Below are positions 33,067 through 42,374 of a stretch of DNA of 64,000 nt, piece by piece. Made by a program: the position numbers and the translations under genes. The notes under the pieces are model-generated. The model saw only the letters and a list, made by a program, of their open reading frames with translations. It searched no databases and had not been told where the DNA came from. Each line of letters begins with the position of its first letter. Within the stretch, counting starts at the first letter, position 1. Source of the DNA: Streptomyces sp. A 4/2 (GTDB taxonomy: Bacteria > Actinomycetota > Actinomycetes > Streptomycetales > Streptomycetaceae); contig NZ_CALNVW010000049.1 in the NCBI RefSeq assembly GCF_940670765.1, positions 144,343 to 208,342 of the forward strand. Direction: 5' to 3'.

Positions 33067-33845
33067 GCGCGCTGAGCCTGCGCGGGCCGGCCTGGGTGAC
33101 GGCCCGGGAGCATCGCGGTACCGGATGGTCCTTCCTCATCTTCCTGATCGTCGCGACGGGCACCGTCATCGCACTGCGCACCGGGGCCGGTGACCTGCCA
33201 CGTACCGGCGGGACCGGCACACCGCCCGCCGACGCGCAGGCGCCGCCATGGCTGACCACCGTCGTCGCCGTGGTGGGCGGTGCGCTGCTGCTCCTGCCGA
33301 TGGCCGCCGGGGCGTTCATGGCGGGCCCGGCGGTCGGCCGGACCCTGGAGCGCGGCTCGTACCAGCTGCTGTGGACCCAGTCCGTGACACCGGTTCGCTG
33401 GCTGGTGGCGCAGTTCGTCGTGCCCGCCTCGGCGCTCACCGCGGGATCGGCCGTGCTCATCGGCTGCTACCGCATCGGCCGGGCCCGGGTGATCGCCGAG
33501 GAGACCGACGCGTTCACCTGGTACGACGGAGCTGTCTTCCCCACGCTGGGGCCCGTCACCGTGGCGTACACACTCCTCGCGCTGGCCGTCGGCGCGCTCG
33601 TCGGGCTGCTGCTCCGGCGCGAGGTGGCGGCGATGGCTGTGACCCTGGCCATCGCCGCGGGGTTCCTCGTCGTCGGGGCGCGGGTGCGGGGGCTGCTGTG
33701 GCCCGGCCCGAACCCGAGCGGCACGGAGCATCCCGCGTCGTCCCACTTCTGGCCCCTCCAGCTCATGGAAACGGGCATCGTGCTGGCCATAGCCGCCCTC
33801 GTGACCGCCGCCGCCTTCCAGGTCCTCCGCCGCAAGCACGGCTGA
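33063..33845 (+). CDS. ABC transporter permease, second of two paralogues
   Basis: 260 residues starting MSALSLRGPAWVTAREHRGT, overlapping the previous stop by 4 bp. About six hydrophobic segments. It shares the QLLWTQSVTPVRWLVAQF segment and the final SHFWPLQLMETGIVLAIAAL pattern with the first permease, but lacks the Cys-containing outer loop, which accounts for the length difference. The two probably form a heterodimeric channel with the ATPase. Confidence 0.88.
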   Translation: MSALSLRGPAWVTAREHRGTGWSFLIFLIVATGTVIALRTGAGDLPRTGGTGTPPADAQAPPWLTTVVAVVGGALLLLPMAAGAFMAGPAVGRTLERGSYQLLWTQSVTPVRWLVAQFVVPASALTAGSAVLIGCYRIGRARVIAEETDAFTWYDGAVFPTLGPVTVAYTLLALAVGALVGLLLRREVAAMAVTLAIAAGFLVVGARVRGLLWPGPNPSGTEHPASSHFWPLQLMETGIVLAIAALVTAAAFQVLRRKHG

Positions 33846-33882
33846 ACCCGGCAGGCACCCCGGCGCCGGGCTCTCCGGCGTC

Positions 33883-33920
33883 CGGGTGGTTCCGGGGCCG
33901 GGGGGCTCCGGAACCACCCG
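33883..33920 (+). terminator. hairpin terminator after ABC operon
   Basis: CGGGTGGTTCCGG (33883-33895) pairs perfectly with CCGGAACCACCCG (33908-33920), loop 12 bases. The remaining 140 bp before ppk hold no gene and no convincing PHO box. Confidence 0.8.
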
Positions 33921-34060
33921 AGGGGGCGGCCCCCGGCGGTCCCGGCCCCGCATCCCGGACGTCATGTCCCCGTTACCCGTCATTCAGACGCGCTTGCGAC
34001 CCTCACGGAATGCAACCCGCCACCGCGCCCGCCGACCCTCCTGCGCGGAACAATGGACAC

Positions 34061-36286
34061 ATGAGCCAGCAGCCCAGTGCAGAGGTCCCGGTCCAGCACC
34101 TCCAGCCCTCCGTCGGTTCGATCGCGGCGCACCGCCCGCACACCGTCGCGACGGCCGGTCCGGACCTGGATTCGGGCGTCGACGCCGATGTCGACACGTA
34201 CGACGCGGACGGCGACAGCACCGAGCTGCCCTCGGGCCGCTTCCTCGACCGGGAGCAGAGCTGGCTCGCCTTCAACGAACGGGTGCTGGAGCTCGCCGAG
34301 GATCCGACGACCCCGCTCCTCGAACGGGCTAATTTCCTCGCCATCTTCGCGAGCAACCTGGACGAGTTCTTCATGGTCCGGGTGGCCGGGCTCAAGCGCC
34401 GCATCGCGACCGGTGTCGCCGCCCGGTCCGCATCGGGTCTCCAGCCCCGCGAAGTGCTGGAACAGATCTGGACCAGATCCCGTGAGCTCATGGCCAGGCA
34501 CGCCGCCTGCTTCCAGCAGGACGTCGCGCCCGCCCTCGCCGACGAGAGCATCCACCTGATCCGCTGGGACGACCTGACCGACAAGGAACAGGCCAGGCTC
34601 TTCACCTTCTTCCGTCAGCGGATCTTCCCGGTACTGACCCCGCTGGCCGTCGACCCCGCGCACCCGTTCCCGTACATCTCGGGGCTCTCGCTCAACCTCG
34701 CCGTGGTCGTCCGCAACCCGGTCAGCGGTCACCGCCACTTCGCCCGGGTCAAGGTGCCGCCGCTGCTCACCCGGTTCCTGGAGGCGTCGCCGCAGCGGTA
34801 CGTGCCCGTCGAGGACATCATCGCGGCGCACCTGGAGGAGCTCTTCCCCGGCATGGAGGTGCTCGCGCACCACATGTTCCGGGTCACCAGGAACGAGGAC
34901 CTGGAGGTCGAGGAGGACGACGCGGAGAACCTCCTCAAGGCCCTGGAGAAGGAGCTCATGCGGCGGCGTTTCGGCCCGCCCGTCCGGCTGGAGGTCGAGG
35001 AGTCCATCGACCCCTACATACTCGATCTGCTGGTCCGCGAGCTGAAGGTCTCCGAGGCGGAGGTCTATCCGCTGCCCGGCCCCCTCGACCTCACCGGACT
35101 CTTCGGCATCGCGTCACTGGACCGGCCCGAGCTGAAGTACCCGCCGTTCATCGCGGGCACCCACCGCGACCTCGCCGAGGTCGAGTCGGCGTCGGCGCCC
35201 GACATCTTCGCGGCGCTGCGCGAACGGGACGTACTGCTGCACCACCCGTACGACTCGTTCTCCACCTCCGTCCAGGCCTTCCTGGAACAGGCCGCCGGCG
35301 ACCCCGACGTCCTCGCCATCAAGCAGACGCTGTACCGGACTTCGGGCGACTCACCGATAGTCGACGCGCTGATCGACGCCGCCGAGTCCGGCAAGCAGGT
35401 GCTCGTCCTGGTCGAGATCAAGGCCCGGTTCGACGAGCAGGCCAACATCAAGTGGGCCCGGAAGCTGGAAGAGGCGGGCTGCCATGTCGTCTACGGCCTG
35501 GTCGGGCTGAAGACGCACTGCAAGCTGTCGCTCGTCGTCCGGCAGGAGGGCGACACCCTGCGCCGCTACTCCCACGTGGGGACCGGGAACTACCACCCCA
35601 AGACGGCCAGGCTCTACGAGGACCTCGGCCTCCTCACCGCCGACCCGCAGGTCGGCGCCGACCTCTCCGACCTCTTCAACCGGCTGTCGGGCTACTCCCG
35701 GCGCGAGACGTACCGGCGGCTGCTGGTCGCCCCCAAGTCGCTGCGCGACGGGCTGATCACGCGGATCGACAAGGAGGTCACGCACCGGCGTGCGGGCCGC
35801 CCCGCCTACGTACGCATCAAGGTCAACTCGATGGTCGACGAAGCGGTCATCGACGCCTGCTACCGGGCCGCGCAGGCCGGGGTGCCCGTCGACATCTGGG
35901 TGCGCGGCATCTGCGCGATACGCCCCGGCGTCACCGGGCTCTCCGAGAACGTCCGGGTCCGCTCGATACTGGGGCGCTTCCTGGAACACTCACGGGTCTT
36001 CGCCTTCGGCAACGGCGGCGAGCCCGAAGTCTGGCTGGGCAGCGCCGACATGATGCACCGCAATCTCGACCGCCGCATCGAGGCCCTGGTCCGCGTCACC
36101 GACCCGGCCCACCGCGCGGCACTCAGCCGGCTCCTGGAGACCGGCATGTCCGACACCACGTCCTCCTGGCACCTGGGCGCCGACGGCAACTGGACGCGCC
36201 GCGCGACCGACGCCGAAGGCCGGCCGCTGCGCCATGTGCAGGAGATGCTCATCGACGCCCGGAGGCGCCGCCGTGCGACCCCTTGA
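34061..36286 (+). CDS. ppk: polyphosphate kinase 1
   Basis: 741 residues. Ppk1 makes polyphosphate from ATP. After a 50-residue variable start come the N domain (FLDREQSWLAFNERVLELAED, NLDEFFMVRVAGLK), the head domain and two phospholipase D-like domains. The catalytic autophosphorylated His is in YSHVGTGNYHPKTARLYEDLGL (first residues); LYRTSGDSPIVDAL, HCKLSLVVRQEG and IWVRGICAIRPGV are conserved nucleotide and metal contacts. The ATG at 34061 gives MSQQPSAEVP; the larger open frame upstream is a shadow. Its stop overlaps or abuts a CHAD gene, a known polyphosphate-binding family. Confidence 0.95.
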   Translation: MSQQPSAEVPVQHLQPSVGSIAAHRPHTVATAGPDLDSGVDADVDTYDADGDSTELPSGRFLDREQSWLAFNERVLELAEDPTTPLLERANFLAIFASNLDEFFMVRVAGLKRRIATGVAARSASGLQPREVLEQIWTRSRELMARHAACFQQDVAPALADESIHLIRWDDLTDKEQARLFTFFRQRIFPVLTPLAVDPAHPFPYISGLSLNLAVVVRNPVSGHRHFARVKVPPLLTRFLEASPQRYVPVEDIIAAHLEELFPGMEVLAHHMFRVTRNEDLEVEEDDAENLLKALEKELMRRRFGPPVRLEVEESIDPYILDLLVRELKVSEAEVYPLPGPLDLTGLFGIASLDRPELKYPPFIAGTHRDLAEVESASAPDIFAALRERDVLLHHPYDSFSTSVQAFLEQAAGDPDVLAIKQTLYRTSGDSPIVDALIDAAESGKQVLVLVEIKARFDEQANIKWARKLEEAGCHVVYGLVGLKTHCKLSLVVRQEGDTLRRYSHVGTGNYHPKTARLYEDLGLLTADPQVGADLSDLFNRLSGYSRRETYRRLLVAPKSLRDGLITRIDKEVTHRRAGRPAYVRIKVNSMVDEAVIDACYRAAQAGVPVDIWVRGICAIRPGVTGLSENVRVRSILGRFLEHSRVFAFGNGGEPEVWLGSADMMHRNLDRRIEALVRVTDPAHRAALSRLLETGMSDTTSSWHLGADGNWTRRATDAEGRPLRHVQEMLIDARRRRRATP

Positions 36287-36318
36287 TGTTCCGCGTGACG
36301 TTCCCCGGAGGCTCCGCC

Positions 36319-37281
36319 GTGCCACGCCCTGACCCGACAGCCACGGCGGGCGAACTGCTCTCCTGCTATCTGCACGACCAGGCCGCGGAGTTCCTGCGCA
36401 GCCTGCGCACCTACGCGGACGGGGACGAGGAGGCCGCCCGCACCCTGCGCCGCTCGGCCCGCCGCATCGGCGGCACCCTGCACACCTTCCGTACGCTGCT
36501 CGACCCGGTCTGGGCCGATCAACTGCGGTCCGAACTGGCCTGGTTGTCCGGCGCGCTGGCCCGTGAGCACGCGTACGCGGCCCGGCTGGCCCGGCTGCTC
36601 GACGCGCTCGGCCGGCTCTCGGACGGCCCGGCCGCGCTGCCCGCCCCGCGCGCGGAGGCGCCCCATCCGACCATGGCCGTGGGGGCCGCGCGGGCCGGGG
36701 CGCTCCTGGAGCGGCAGTTGACGCTGGCCAGGACCCGCGCCCACTCCGCGGCGCTCCAGGCACTGGGCTCGTCCCGCTTCCACGCGGTCGCGGACGCGGT
36801 GGCGCTGCTGGCGTCGGAGGTGCCGTTCGCCCCGACGGCGGCCGTCCGCGCCGACGACGCCCTGCCGCCCGCCGCGGACTCGGCGGGCCGCAAGCTGGCG
36901 GACGCGGTCGCCGCGCTGCCACTGCACCTGGCGGCGCACCCGTACAACGCGGAGGGGCTGAGCGATTCCCAGGACGCCCCCTGGCACCAGGTCAGACTGC
37001 TGCTGCGGCTGCACCGGTACGCCCAGGAGGCGCTGTACGCGGACCGCGACAGCCGACCGGGCCCGGACCTGCGGCTGTACGGCGCCGGGCAGGCGCTGGA
37101 CCTGCACCGCGAGGCCGCCGAAGCCGCGGCGGCAGCGGCGTCGGCGGCCCGCACGCCCCGGATCGCGCCGGCGACGGCGTACGCCCTGGGGGTCCTGCAC
37201 GCCGACCAGCGCCATGAGGTCGAGGCCGCCCGGTACAGCTTCCAGCAGACCTGGCAGCGCACGGCGGTGACGACAGCATGA
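36319..37281 (+). CDS. CHAD domain protein (polyphosphate-associated)
   Basis: 320 residues from the GTG at 36319, which has GGAGG seven bases ahead; an ATG at 36286 overlapping the ppk stop would add 11 residues. CHAD domains are helical, rich in conserved His and basic residues, and bind polyphosphate. Visible are YLHDQAAEFLRSLRTYADGDEE, ARTLRRSARRIGGTLHTFRTLL, and ALPLHLAAHPYNAEGLSDSQD, each a CHAD landmark with conserved His/Arg. No CYTH domain is attached. Being coupled to ppk fits a role in handling or regulating polyphosphate. Confidence 0.9.
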   Translation: MPRPDPTATAGELLSCYLHDQAAEFLRSLRTYADGDEEAARTLRRSARRIGGTLHTFRTLLDPVWADQLRSELAWLSGALAREHAYAARLARLLDALGRLSDGPAALPAPRAEAPHPTMAVGAARAGALLERQLTLARTRAHSAALQALGSSRFHAVADAVALLASEVPFAPTAAVRADDALPPAADSAGRKLADAVAALPLHLAAHPYNAEGLSDSQDAPWHQVRLLLRLHRYAQEALYADRDSRPGPDLRLYGAGQALDLHREAAEAAAAAASAARTPRIAPATAYALGVLHADQRHEVEAARYSFQQTWQRTAVTTA

Positions 37282-37766
37282 CGAGGAGCGATCCGGTGCG
37301 CGGTGGCAGCCTCGTGCCGTCCGACGACGGCACCGCGGGCTCCGGAGCCGCCGACGACACGGTCCTGGCGGCCGGGTGCGTGCTGTGGCGGCGCGGTGCC
37401 TCCCACGGGGACGGCGCCGGCGGGCTGGAGATCTGCCTCGTGCACCGGCCCAAGTACGACGACTGGTCGCACCCGAAGGGCAAGCTGAAGCGCGGCGAGG
37501 ACCTGCTGTCCGCGGCCCGGCGCGAGGTGCTGGAGGAGACCGGTCACCACTGCGCCCCCGGTGCCCGGCTCGCGACCGTGCGGTACGCGGTGAACGGGCG
37601 CCCCAAACAGGTCACCTACTGGGCGGCCGAGGCGACGGGCGGCGGCTTCGTCCCGAACAGCGAGGTCGACCGGGTGAGCTGGCTCTCCCCGGCGGACGCC
37701 CGCGACCGGCTCACCCGGCCACGCGACCGGGAGCTGATCGACGCGCTGCCCGAGGGGCTGGGCTGA
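37278..37766 (+). CDS. Nudix hydrolase, diadenosine/inositol-phosphate type
   Basis: 162 residues. WSHPKGKLKRGEDLLSAARREVLEETGHH holds the Nudix box (first part GKLKRGEDLLSAARREV, second EETGHH) with all catalytic Glu. The domain starts CVLWRRG and includes CLVHRPKYDDWSHPKGK, the pattern of MutT1-like proteins of actinomycetes. In mycobacteria a relative has an extra phosphatase domain; here it is absent. ATG overlaps the CHAD stop by 4 bp, so ppk, CHAD and this gene are one operon. Likely substrates are diadenosine polyphosphates, 8-oxo-nucleotides or pyrophosphates. Confidence 0.9.
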   Translation: MTRSDPVRGGSLVPSDDGTAGSGAADDTVLAAGCVLWRRGASHGDGAGGLEICLVHRPKYDDWSHPKGKLKRGEDLLSAARREVLEETGHHCAPGARLATVRYAVNGRPKQVTYWAAEATGGGFVPNSEVDRVSWLSPADARDRLTRPRDRELIDALPEGLG

Positions 37767-37775
37767 CGGCGGCAG

Positions 37776-37875
37776 GCCGGGCCGACGGTGCCGGGCCGAC
37801 AGCCGTGGGTCAACAGCGGTAGACCGACGGCGGTAGGCCGAAGGCTTCGTGTTGACGGCGCCGTGTTGACGGTCT
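37776..37875. repeat. three pairs of 14-bp tandem repeats
   Basis: Three tandem pairs of 14-bp units: 37776-37803 (GCCGGGCCGACGGT type), 37817-37844 (CGGTAGACCGACGG type) and 37848-37875 (CGTGTTGACGGCGC type). Members of each pair differ at 2-3 positions. They fill part of a 432-bp gene-free stretch (37767-38198) upstream of pstS. Confidence 0.7.
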
Positions 37876-38042
37876 CGGGCCCGCGGCATCACGCCGGCAG
37901 TACGGGGGCCTGGGCACCGGCGGGAGGGGACAGGGCTGGTGGCACGGGTGCAGGGGCCCCGGGACGAAGGCGCGGCGCCGTCCGCGACCTCTGCGTAGCG
38001 CCCCCGTCACCCGTACGACCCCGCACCCGGTCGTCCGCCGAG

Positions 38043-38082
38043 GTTCACTCTCCGTTCACTCACACCCGCCGGTCACTTCACC
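38043..38082 (+). promoter_or_regulatory. PHO boxes (PhoP operator) of pstS
   Basis: Two adjacent 11-bp direct repeat units GTTCACTCTCC (38043) and GTTCACTCACA (38054) match the PhoP box consensus; after 7 bp, GTCACTTCACC (38072-38082) gives a third, weaker unit. The TCTAAT/TAATTT string about 10 bp later (38090 region) is a plausible -10. PhoP would activate pstSCAB under phosphate limitation. Confidence 0.85.
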
Positions 38083-38198
38083 TGTTCTGTCTAATTTCGG
38101 CCTTACACGGTGCACGGCACCCCGCCGCACCGGTCACCTCTTCGCACGCCGCCGTACAACGAGACGAAACCCGGCGGCTCCTGGAAGGAACACCCGAA

Positions 38199-39335
38199 GT
38201 GAAGCTTCAGCAGCGCAAGACCCGGCTTCGCGCCGCCGCGCTCGGCGCCCTCGCCGTATCCGGCGCCCTGGTCCTCACGGCGTGCGGTTCGGACAACAAC
38301 AGCAACTCGACCGGTGGCACCGGCACCAAGACGAGCGCCGCGTCGAACGTCAAGTGCGACGGCGCGAAGGGCCAGCTGCGCGCCTCCGGTTCGAGCGCGC
38401 AGAAGAACGCGATGGACCTGTGGGCCAAGGGCTACATGTCCGCCTGTTCCGGCGTCGAGATCAACTACAAGTCGTCCTCGTCCGGCGAGGGCATCGTGGC
38501 CTTCAACCAGGGCACCGTCGGCTTCGCCGGTTCGGACTCCCCGCTGAAGCCCGCCGAGGTCGCGGACTCCAAGAAGATCTGCACCGGCGGCCAGGGCATC
38601 GACCTTCCGATGGTCGGCGGCCCGATCGCGGTCGGTTACCACCTGGAGGGCGTGGACAACCTGGTCCTGGACGGCCCCACCCTCGCGAAGATCTTCTCCA
38701 CGAAGATCAAGACCTGGGACGACCCGGCGATCAAGAAGCTCAACCCCGACGCGAAGCTGCCGTCGAAGCCGATCCAGCCGCTCCACCGCTCCGAGGACTC
38801 CGGCACCACGGAGAACCTGAGCAAGTACCTCACCGCCACGGCGCCCAACGACTGGAAGTACGAGATCGGCAAGTCGTGGCCCGCCCCGGGCGGCCAGGCG
38901 GCCACCGGTTCGGCCGGTGTCTCCCAGCAGGTGAAGGCGACCGACGGCTCGATCGGTTACTTCGAGCTCTCGTACGCCACCTCGCAGAAGATCTCCACGG
39001 TCAAGATCGACACCGGCGCCAGCACCCCGGCGGAGGCCACCTCCGAGAACGCGTCGAAGGCCATCGCCGCCGCGAAGATCGTCGGCACCGGCTCGGACCT
39101 GTCGCTCAAGCTCGACTACAACACCAAGGCCGACGGCGCCTACCCGATCGTCCTGGTGACGTACGAGATCGTCTGCGACAAGGGCAACAAGGCCGACACC
39201 CTCGGCACGGTCAAGTCCTACCTGAACTACACCGCGAGCGACGAGGGCCAGAAGCAGCTCTCGACCGCTGGTTACGCCCCGATCCCGGCCGAGATCAACG
39301 CCAAGGTCCGCACCGCGATCGCCTCGCTCTCCTAG
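38199..39335 (+). CDS. pstS: phosphate ABC transporter substrate-binding lipoprotein PstS
   Basis: 378 residues. GTG start with GGAAGGA ahead. A lipoprotein signal (AALGALAVSGALVLTAC) has its lipobox cysteine at residue 29. The binding protein fold shows phosphate-contact motifs RASGSSAQKNAMDLW, GFAGSDSPLKPAE and HRSEDSGTTENLSKYL. In streptomycetes PstS is abundant on the surface and also found in medium. First gene of pstSCAB, under PHO boxes. A hairpin after the stop may stabilise its message relative to pstCAB. Confidence 0.95.
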   Translation: MKLQQRKTRLRAAALGALAVSGALVLTACGSDNNSNSTGGTGTKTSAASNVKCDGAKGQLRASGSSAQKNAMDLWAKGYMSACSGVEINYKSSSSGEGIVAFNQGTVGFAGSDSPLKPAEVADSKKICTGGQGIDLPMVGGPIAVGYHLEGVDNLVLDGPTLAKIFSTKIKTWDDPAIKKLNPDAKLPSKPIQPLHRSEDSGTTENLSKYLTATAPNDWKYEIGKSWPAPGGQAATGSAGVSQQVKATDGSIGYFELSYATSQKISTVKIDTGASTPAEATSENASKAIAAAKIVGTGSDLSLKLDYNTKADGAYPIVLVTYEIVCDKGNKADTLGTVKSYLNYTASDEGQKQLSTAGYAPIPAEINAKVRTAIASLS

Positions 39336-39397
39336 CACCACCGCACCACCGCACGACAGCTACACCGCACGAAAGCAACACCGCACACGACGGCAGT

Positions 39398-39422
39398 CGG
39401 CCCGGCGCACTCCTCCGGGCCG
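39398..39422 (+). terminator. hairpin between pstS and pstC (attenuator or stabiliser)
   Basis: CGGCCCGG (39398-39405) pairs with CCGGGCCG (39415-39422) around a nine-base loop in the 159-bp pstS-pstC gap. The preceding stretch has repeated CACCGCAC-type pieces. Such structures let binding proteins be made in excess of their permeases. Confidence 0.55.
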
Positions 39423-39494
39423 GCCACCGTCCCCCTCCATCCGGTGCACCGCCGCCAGGGGAGCCGAAGCTCCCCCACACAGACCGGAAAGACG

Positions 39495-40490
39495 ATGGCT
39501 ACCACCACACAGATAGACACTCCCCCACCGGAAACACCGGTCCACAGCCTGTCGGGTCCCTCCACGGGCCGGATGGGCGACCGGGTCTTCATGGGCCTCA
39601 CCAGGGGCTCGGGAATCCTGCTCCTCGTGGTGATGGCAGCGATCGCGGGGTTCCTCACCTACCGCGCCTCCATCGCCATCTCGAAGGACCAGGCCAACTT
39701 CTTCACGTCGTTCGACTGGCTGCCGTCGCAGACGCCGCCGGTCTTCGGCATCGCCGTCCTGCTCGTCGGCACCGTCGTCAGCTCGGTCGTCGCGATGATC
39801 ATCGCGGTCCCCGTCGCCGTCGGTATCGCCCTGTTCATCTCGCACTACGCGCCGCGCAAGCTGGCCACGTCCCTCGCCTACGTGGTGGACCTGCTGGCCG
39901 CCGTGCCGAGCATCATCTACGGCATCTGGGGCGCGCTCGTCCTGGTGCCGTACCTCGACGGACTCAACGTCTGGCTCGACCAGTACTTCGGCTGGACGTA
40001 CATCTTCGACCAGACCCAGCCGGGCGCCGCCAGGAACATGCTCACCGTCGGCATCCTGCTCGCGATCATGATCCTGCCGATCGTGACCAGCGTCAGCCGG
40101 GAGGTCTTCCTCCAGGTCCCGAGGATGAACGAGGAAGCCGCGCTCGCCCTGGGCGCCACCCGCTGGGAGGTCATCCGGCTGTCCGTCCTGCCCTTCGGAC
40201 GCTCCGGAGTGATCTCCGCCTCGATGCTCGGCCTCGGCCGTGCGCTCGGCGAGACGATGGCCGTCGCCATCGTCCTCTCGCCGAACTACCTGATGTCGCT
40301 GCACCTGCTCAACCCGGGCGGCGGCACCTTCGCCCAGAACATCGCGGCGAAGTTCGACGAGGCCAACCCGCTCGGGCGTGACGCCCTGATCGCTTCCGGC
40401 CTGGTCCTCTTCGTCCTGACCCTGCTGGTGAACGGCGCGGCCCGACTGATCATCGCCCGCCGCAAGGAGTACTCGGGGGCCAACGCATGA
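39495..40490 (+). CDS. pstC: phosphate ABC transporter permease PstC
   Basis: 331 residues with six membrane segments. The inner-membrane coupling motif EEAALALGATRWEVIRLSVLPFG is the EAA loop that meets PstB. GSGILLLVVMAAIAGFLTYRA is the first helix and DLLAAVPSIIYGIWGALVL a typical PstC segment. ATG at 39495 preceded by GGAAAGACG. The pstA ATG overlaps the stop by 4 bp. Confidence 0.95.
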   Translation: MATTTQIDTPPPETPVHSLSGPSTGRMGDRVFMGLTRGSGILLLVVMAAIAGFLTYRASIAISKDQANFFTSFDWLPSQTPPVFGIAVLLVGTVVSSVVAMIIAVPVAVGIALFISHYAPRKLATSLAYVVDLLAAVPSIIYGIWGALVLVPYLDGLNVWLDQYFGWTYIFDQTQPGAARNMLTVGILLAIMILPIVTSVSREVFLQVPRMNEEAALALGATRWEVIRLSVLPFGRSGVISASMLGLGRALGETMAVAIVLSPNYLMSLHLLNPGGGTFAQNIAAKFDEANPLGRDALIASGLVLFVLTLLVNGAARLIIARRKEYSGANA

Positions 40491-41563
40491 GCGACACAGC
40501 CGTAGAGACCGAGCAGGCGCGGTACCCCGCCGTGAGCACATCGAGCCTCAGCGGGCGCAGCCTTCCCCGCTGGGCACCGGTCGGCTTCGCCGCCGTGGCG
40601 ATCGTGCTGGGCGCGGGCATCGGCGCCGCCGCGGACCTCAGCAGCAAGGTCCAGTGGGGCCTGATCGCCGTCGTCGCCTTCCTCGTGCTGTCCTACGTCA
40701 CCACCGCGGTGGTCGAGAACAAGCGCCAGGCCAAGGACCGCTTCGCCACGAGCATCATCTGGGTCTGCTTCATCCTGGCCGTGATCCCGCTGTTCTCCCT
40801 GCTGTGGACCACCGTCAGCCACGGTGTGAAGGACCTCAGCCTCAACTTCCTGACCCACTCGATGGGCGGCGTTCTCGCCTCCGACCAGGGCGGCGGCGTC
40901 TACCACGCGCTGATCGGCACCCTGGAGCAGGTCGGCATCGCCACCGTGATCGCCGTGCCGATCGGGCTGCTGGTCTCCGTCTACCTGGTGGAGTACGGCA
41001 AGGGCCCGCTGGCCAAGGCCGTGACGTTCTTCGTCGACGTGATGACCGGCATCCCGTCCATCGTCGCCGGTCTGTTCATCCTGTCGATCATGCTGATGGC
41101 CAAGATCGAGCCCTCGGGCCTGATGGGCTCCCTCGCCCTGACGATCCTGATGATGCCGGTCGTGGTCCGCTCGACCGAGGAGATGCTCAAGCTCGTCCCG
41201 AACGAGCTGCGCGAGGCCGCGCTGGCCCTCGGCGTACCGAAGTGGCGCGTGATCCTCAAGGTCGTCCTGCCGACCGCGATCGGCGGTATCACCACCGGGG
41301 TGATGCTGGCCATCGCGCGCATCGCCGGAGAGACCGCCCCGATCATGCTGCTGGTCTTCGGCAGCCAGATGATCAACACGAACCCCTTCAAGGACGGGCA
41401 GTCCTCGCTGCCGTACTACATCTACGAGCAGTACAAGCTCGGCGAGCCGCCCTCGATCGACCGTGCCTGGGCAGCGGCCCTGGTGCTGATCGCCTTCGTC
41501 ATGATCCTGAACCTCGTCGCCCGCGGGATAGCCCGCTGGAAGGCCCCGAAGACCGGCCGATGA
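40487..41563 (+). CDS. pstA: phosphate ABC transporter permease PstA
   Basis: 358 residues; longer than many PstA because of an N-terminal pair of hydrophobic segments (WAPVGFAAVAIVLGAGIGAA and GLIAVVAFLVLSYVTTAVV) ahead of the six-helix permease core. The EAA loop is REAALALGVPKWRVILKVVLPTA. DVMTGIPSIVAGLFILSIML and MLAIARIAGETAPIMLLVFG are typical PstA stretches. Overlaps pstC by 4 bp. Confidence 0.95.
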   Translation: MSDTAVETEQARYPAVSTSSLSGRSLPRWAPVGFAAVAIVLGAGIGAAADLSSKVQWGLIAVVAFLVLSYVTTAVVENKRQAKDRFATSIIWVCFILAVIPLFSLLWTTVSHGVKDLSLNFLTHSMGGVLASDQGGGVYHALIGTLEQVGIATVIAVPIGLLVSVYLVEYGKGPLAKAVTFFVDVMTGIPSIVAGLFILSIMLMAKIEPSGLMGSLALTILMMPVVVRSTEEMLKLVPNELREAALALGVPKWRVILKVVLPTAIGGITTGVMLAIARIAGETAPIMLLVFGSQMINTNPFKDGQSSLPYYIYEQYKLGEPPSIDRAWAAALVLIAFVMILNLVARGIARWKAPKTGR

Positions 41564-41588
41564 GGCCGAGAGAAGAAGCTGATTTCCC

Positions 41589-42365
41589 ATGGCCAAGCGA
41601 ATCGACATCAGCGGCCTGACCGCCTACTACGGCTCCCACAAGGCCATCGAGGACATCTCGATGACCGTGGAACCCCGCTCGGTGACCGCCTTCATCGGCC
41701 CCTCGGGCTGCGGCAAGTCGACCTTCCTGCGCACCCTCAACCGGATGCACGAGGTCACGCCCGGAGGCCGGGTCGAGGGCAAGGTACTGCTGGACGACGA
41801 GGACCTGTACGGTCCCGCCGTCGACCCGGTCGCCGTACGCCGTACGGTCGGCATGGTCTTCCAGCGCCCGAACCCCTTCCCGACCATGTCGATCTTCGAC
41901 AACGTCGCGGCCGGGCTGCGCCTCAACGGCTCGTACAAGAAGAGCGAACTGCACGACATCGTCGAGAAGTCGCTCAAGGGCGCCAACCTCTGGAACGAGG
42001 TCAAGGACCGCCTCAACAAGCCGGGCTCCGGTCTCTCCGGCGGCCAGCAGCAGCGGCTCTGCATCGCCCGCGCCATCGCGGTCGAGCCGCAGGTCCTGCT
42101 GATGGACGAGCCGTGCTCCGCGCTCGACCCGATATCGACCCTCGCCATCGAGGACCTGATCGGCGAGCTGAAGGAACGCTTCACGATCGTGATCGTGACG
42201 CACAACATGCAGCAGGCGGCGCGCGTCTCGGACCGTACGGCCTTCTTCAACCTCTCGGCGGTCGGCAAGCCCGGCAAGCTCGTGGAGATCGACGAGACCG
42301 AGCGGATCTTCTCCAACCCGTCCGTCCAGGCGACCGAGGACTACATCTCGGGGCGCTTCGGATAG
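41589..42365 (+). CDS. pstB: phosphate ABC transporter ATPase PstB
   Basis: 258 residues, standard length. Walker A GPSGCGKST, Q-loop FQRPNPFPTMS, signature LSGGQQQRL, Walker B VLLMDEPCSALDP and the switch His in VTHNMQQAARVSD are all present. It drives high-affinity phosphate uptake by PstSCA. 25 bp after pstA. No phoU follows; two hairpins end the operon. Confidence 0.96.
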   Translation: MAKRIDISGLTAYYGSHKAIEDISMTVEPRSVTAFIGPSGCGKSTFLRTLNRMHEVTPGGRVEGKVLLDDEDLYGPAVDPVAVRRTVGMVFQRPNPFPTMSIFDNVAAGLRLNGSYKKSELHDIVEKSLKGANLWNEVKDRLNKPGSGLSGGQQQRLCIARAIAVEPQVLLMDEPCSALDPISTLAIEDLIGELKERFTIVIVTHNMQQAARVSDRTAFFNLSAVGKPGKLVEIDETERIFSNPSVQATEDYISGRFG

Positions 42366-42374
42366 ACGACACGA

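Noticed and set aside
33921..34060. Possible PHO box before ppk (GTTACCCGTCATTCAG)
   Set aside because: Only one loose unit and no second 11-bp repeat at the correct spacing.
33248..36286. A 1012-codon frame containing ppk
   Set aside because: The first 270 codons overlap the ABC permease in another frame and read as Arg/Gly-rich noise. Ppk starts at 34061.
37776..37875. CRISPR-like array
   Set aside because: Units are 14 bp, adjacent and without unique spacers; no cas gene is present.
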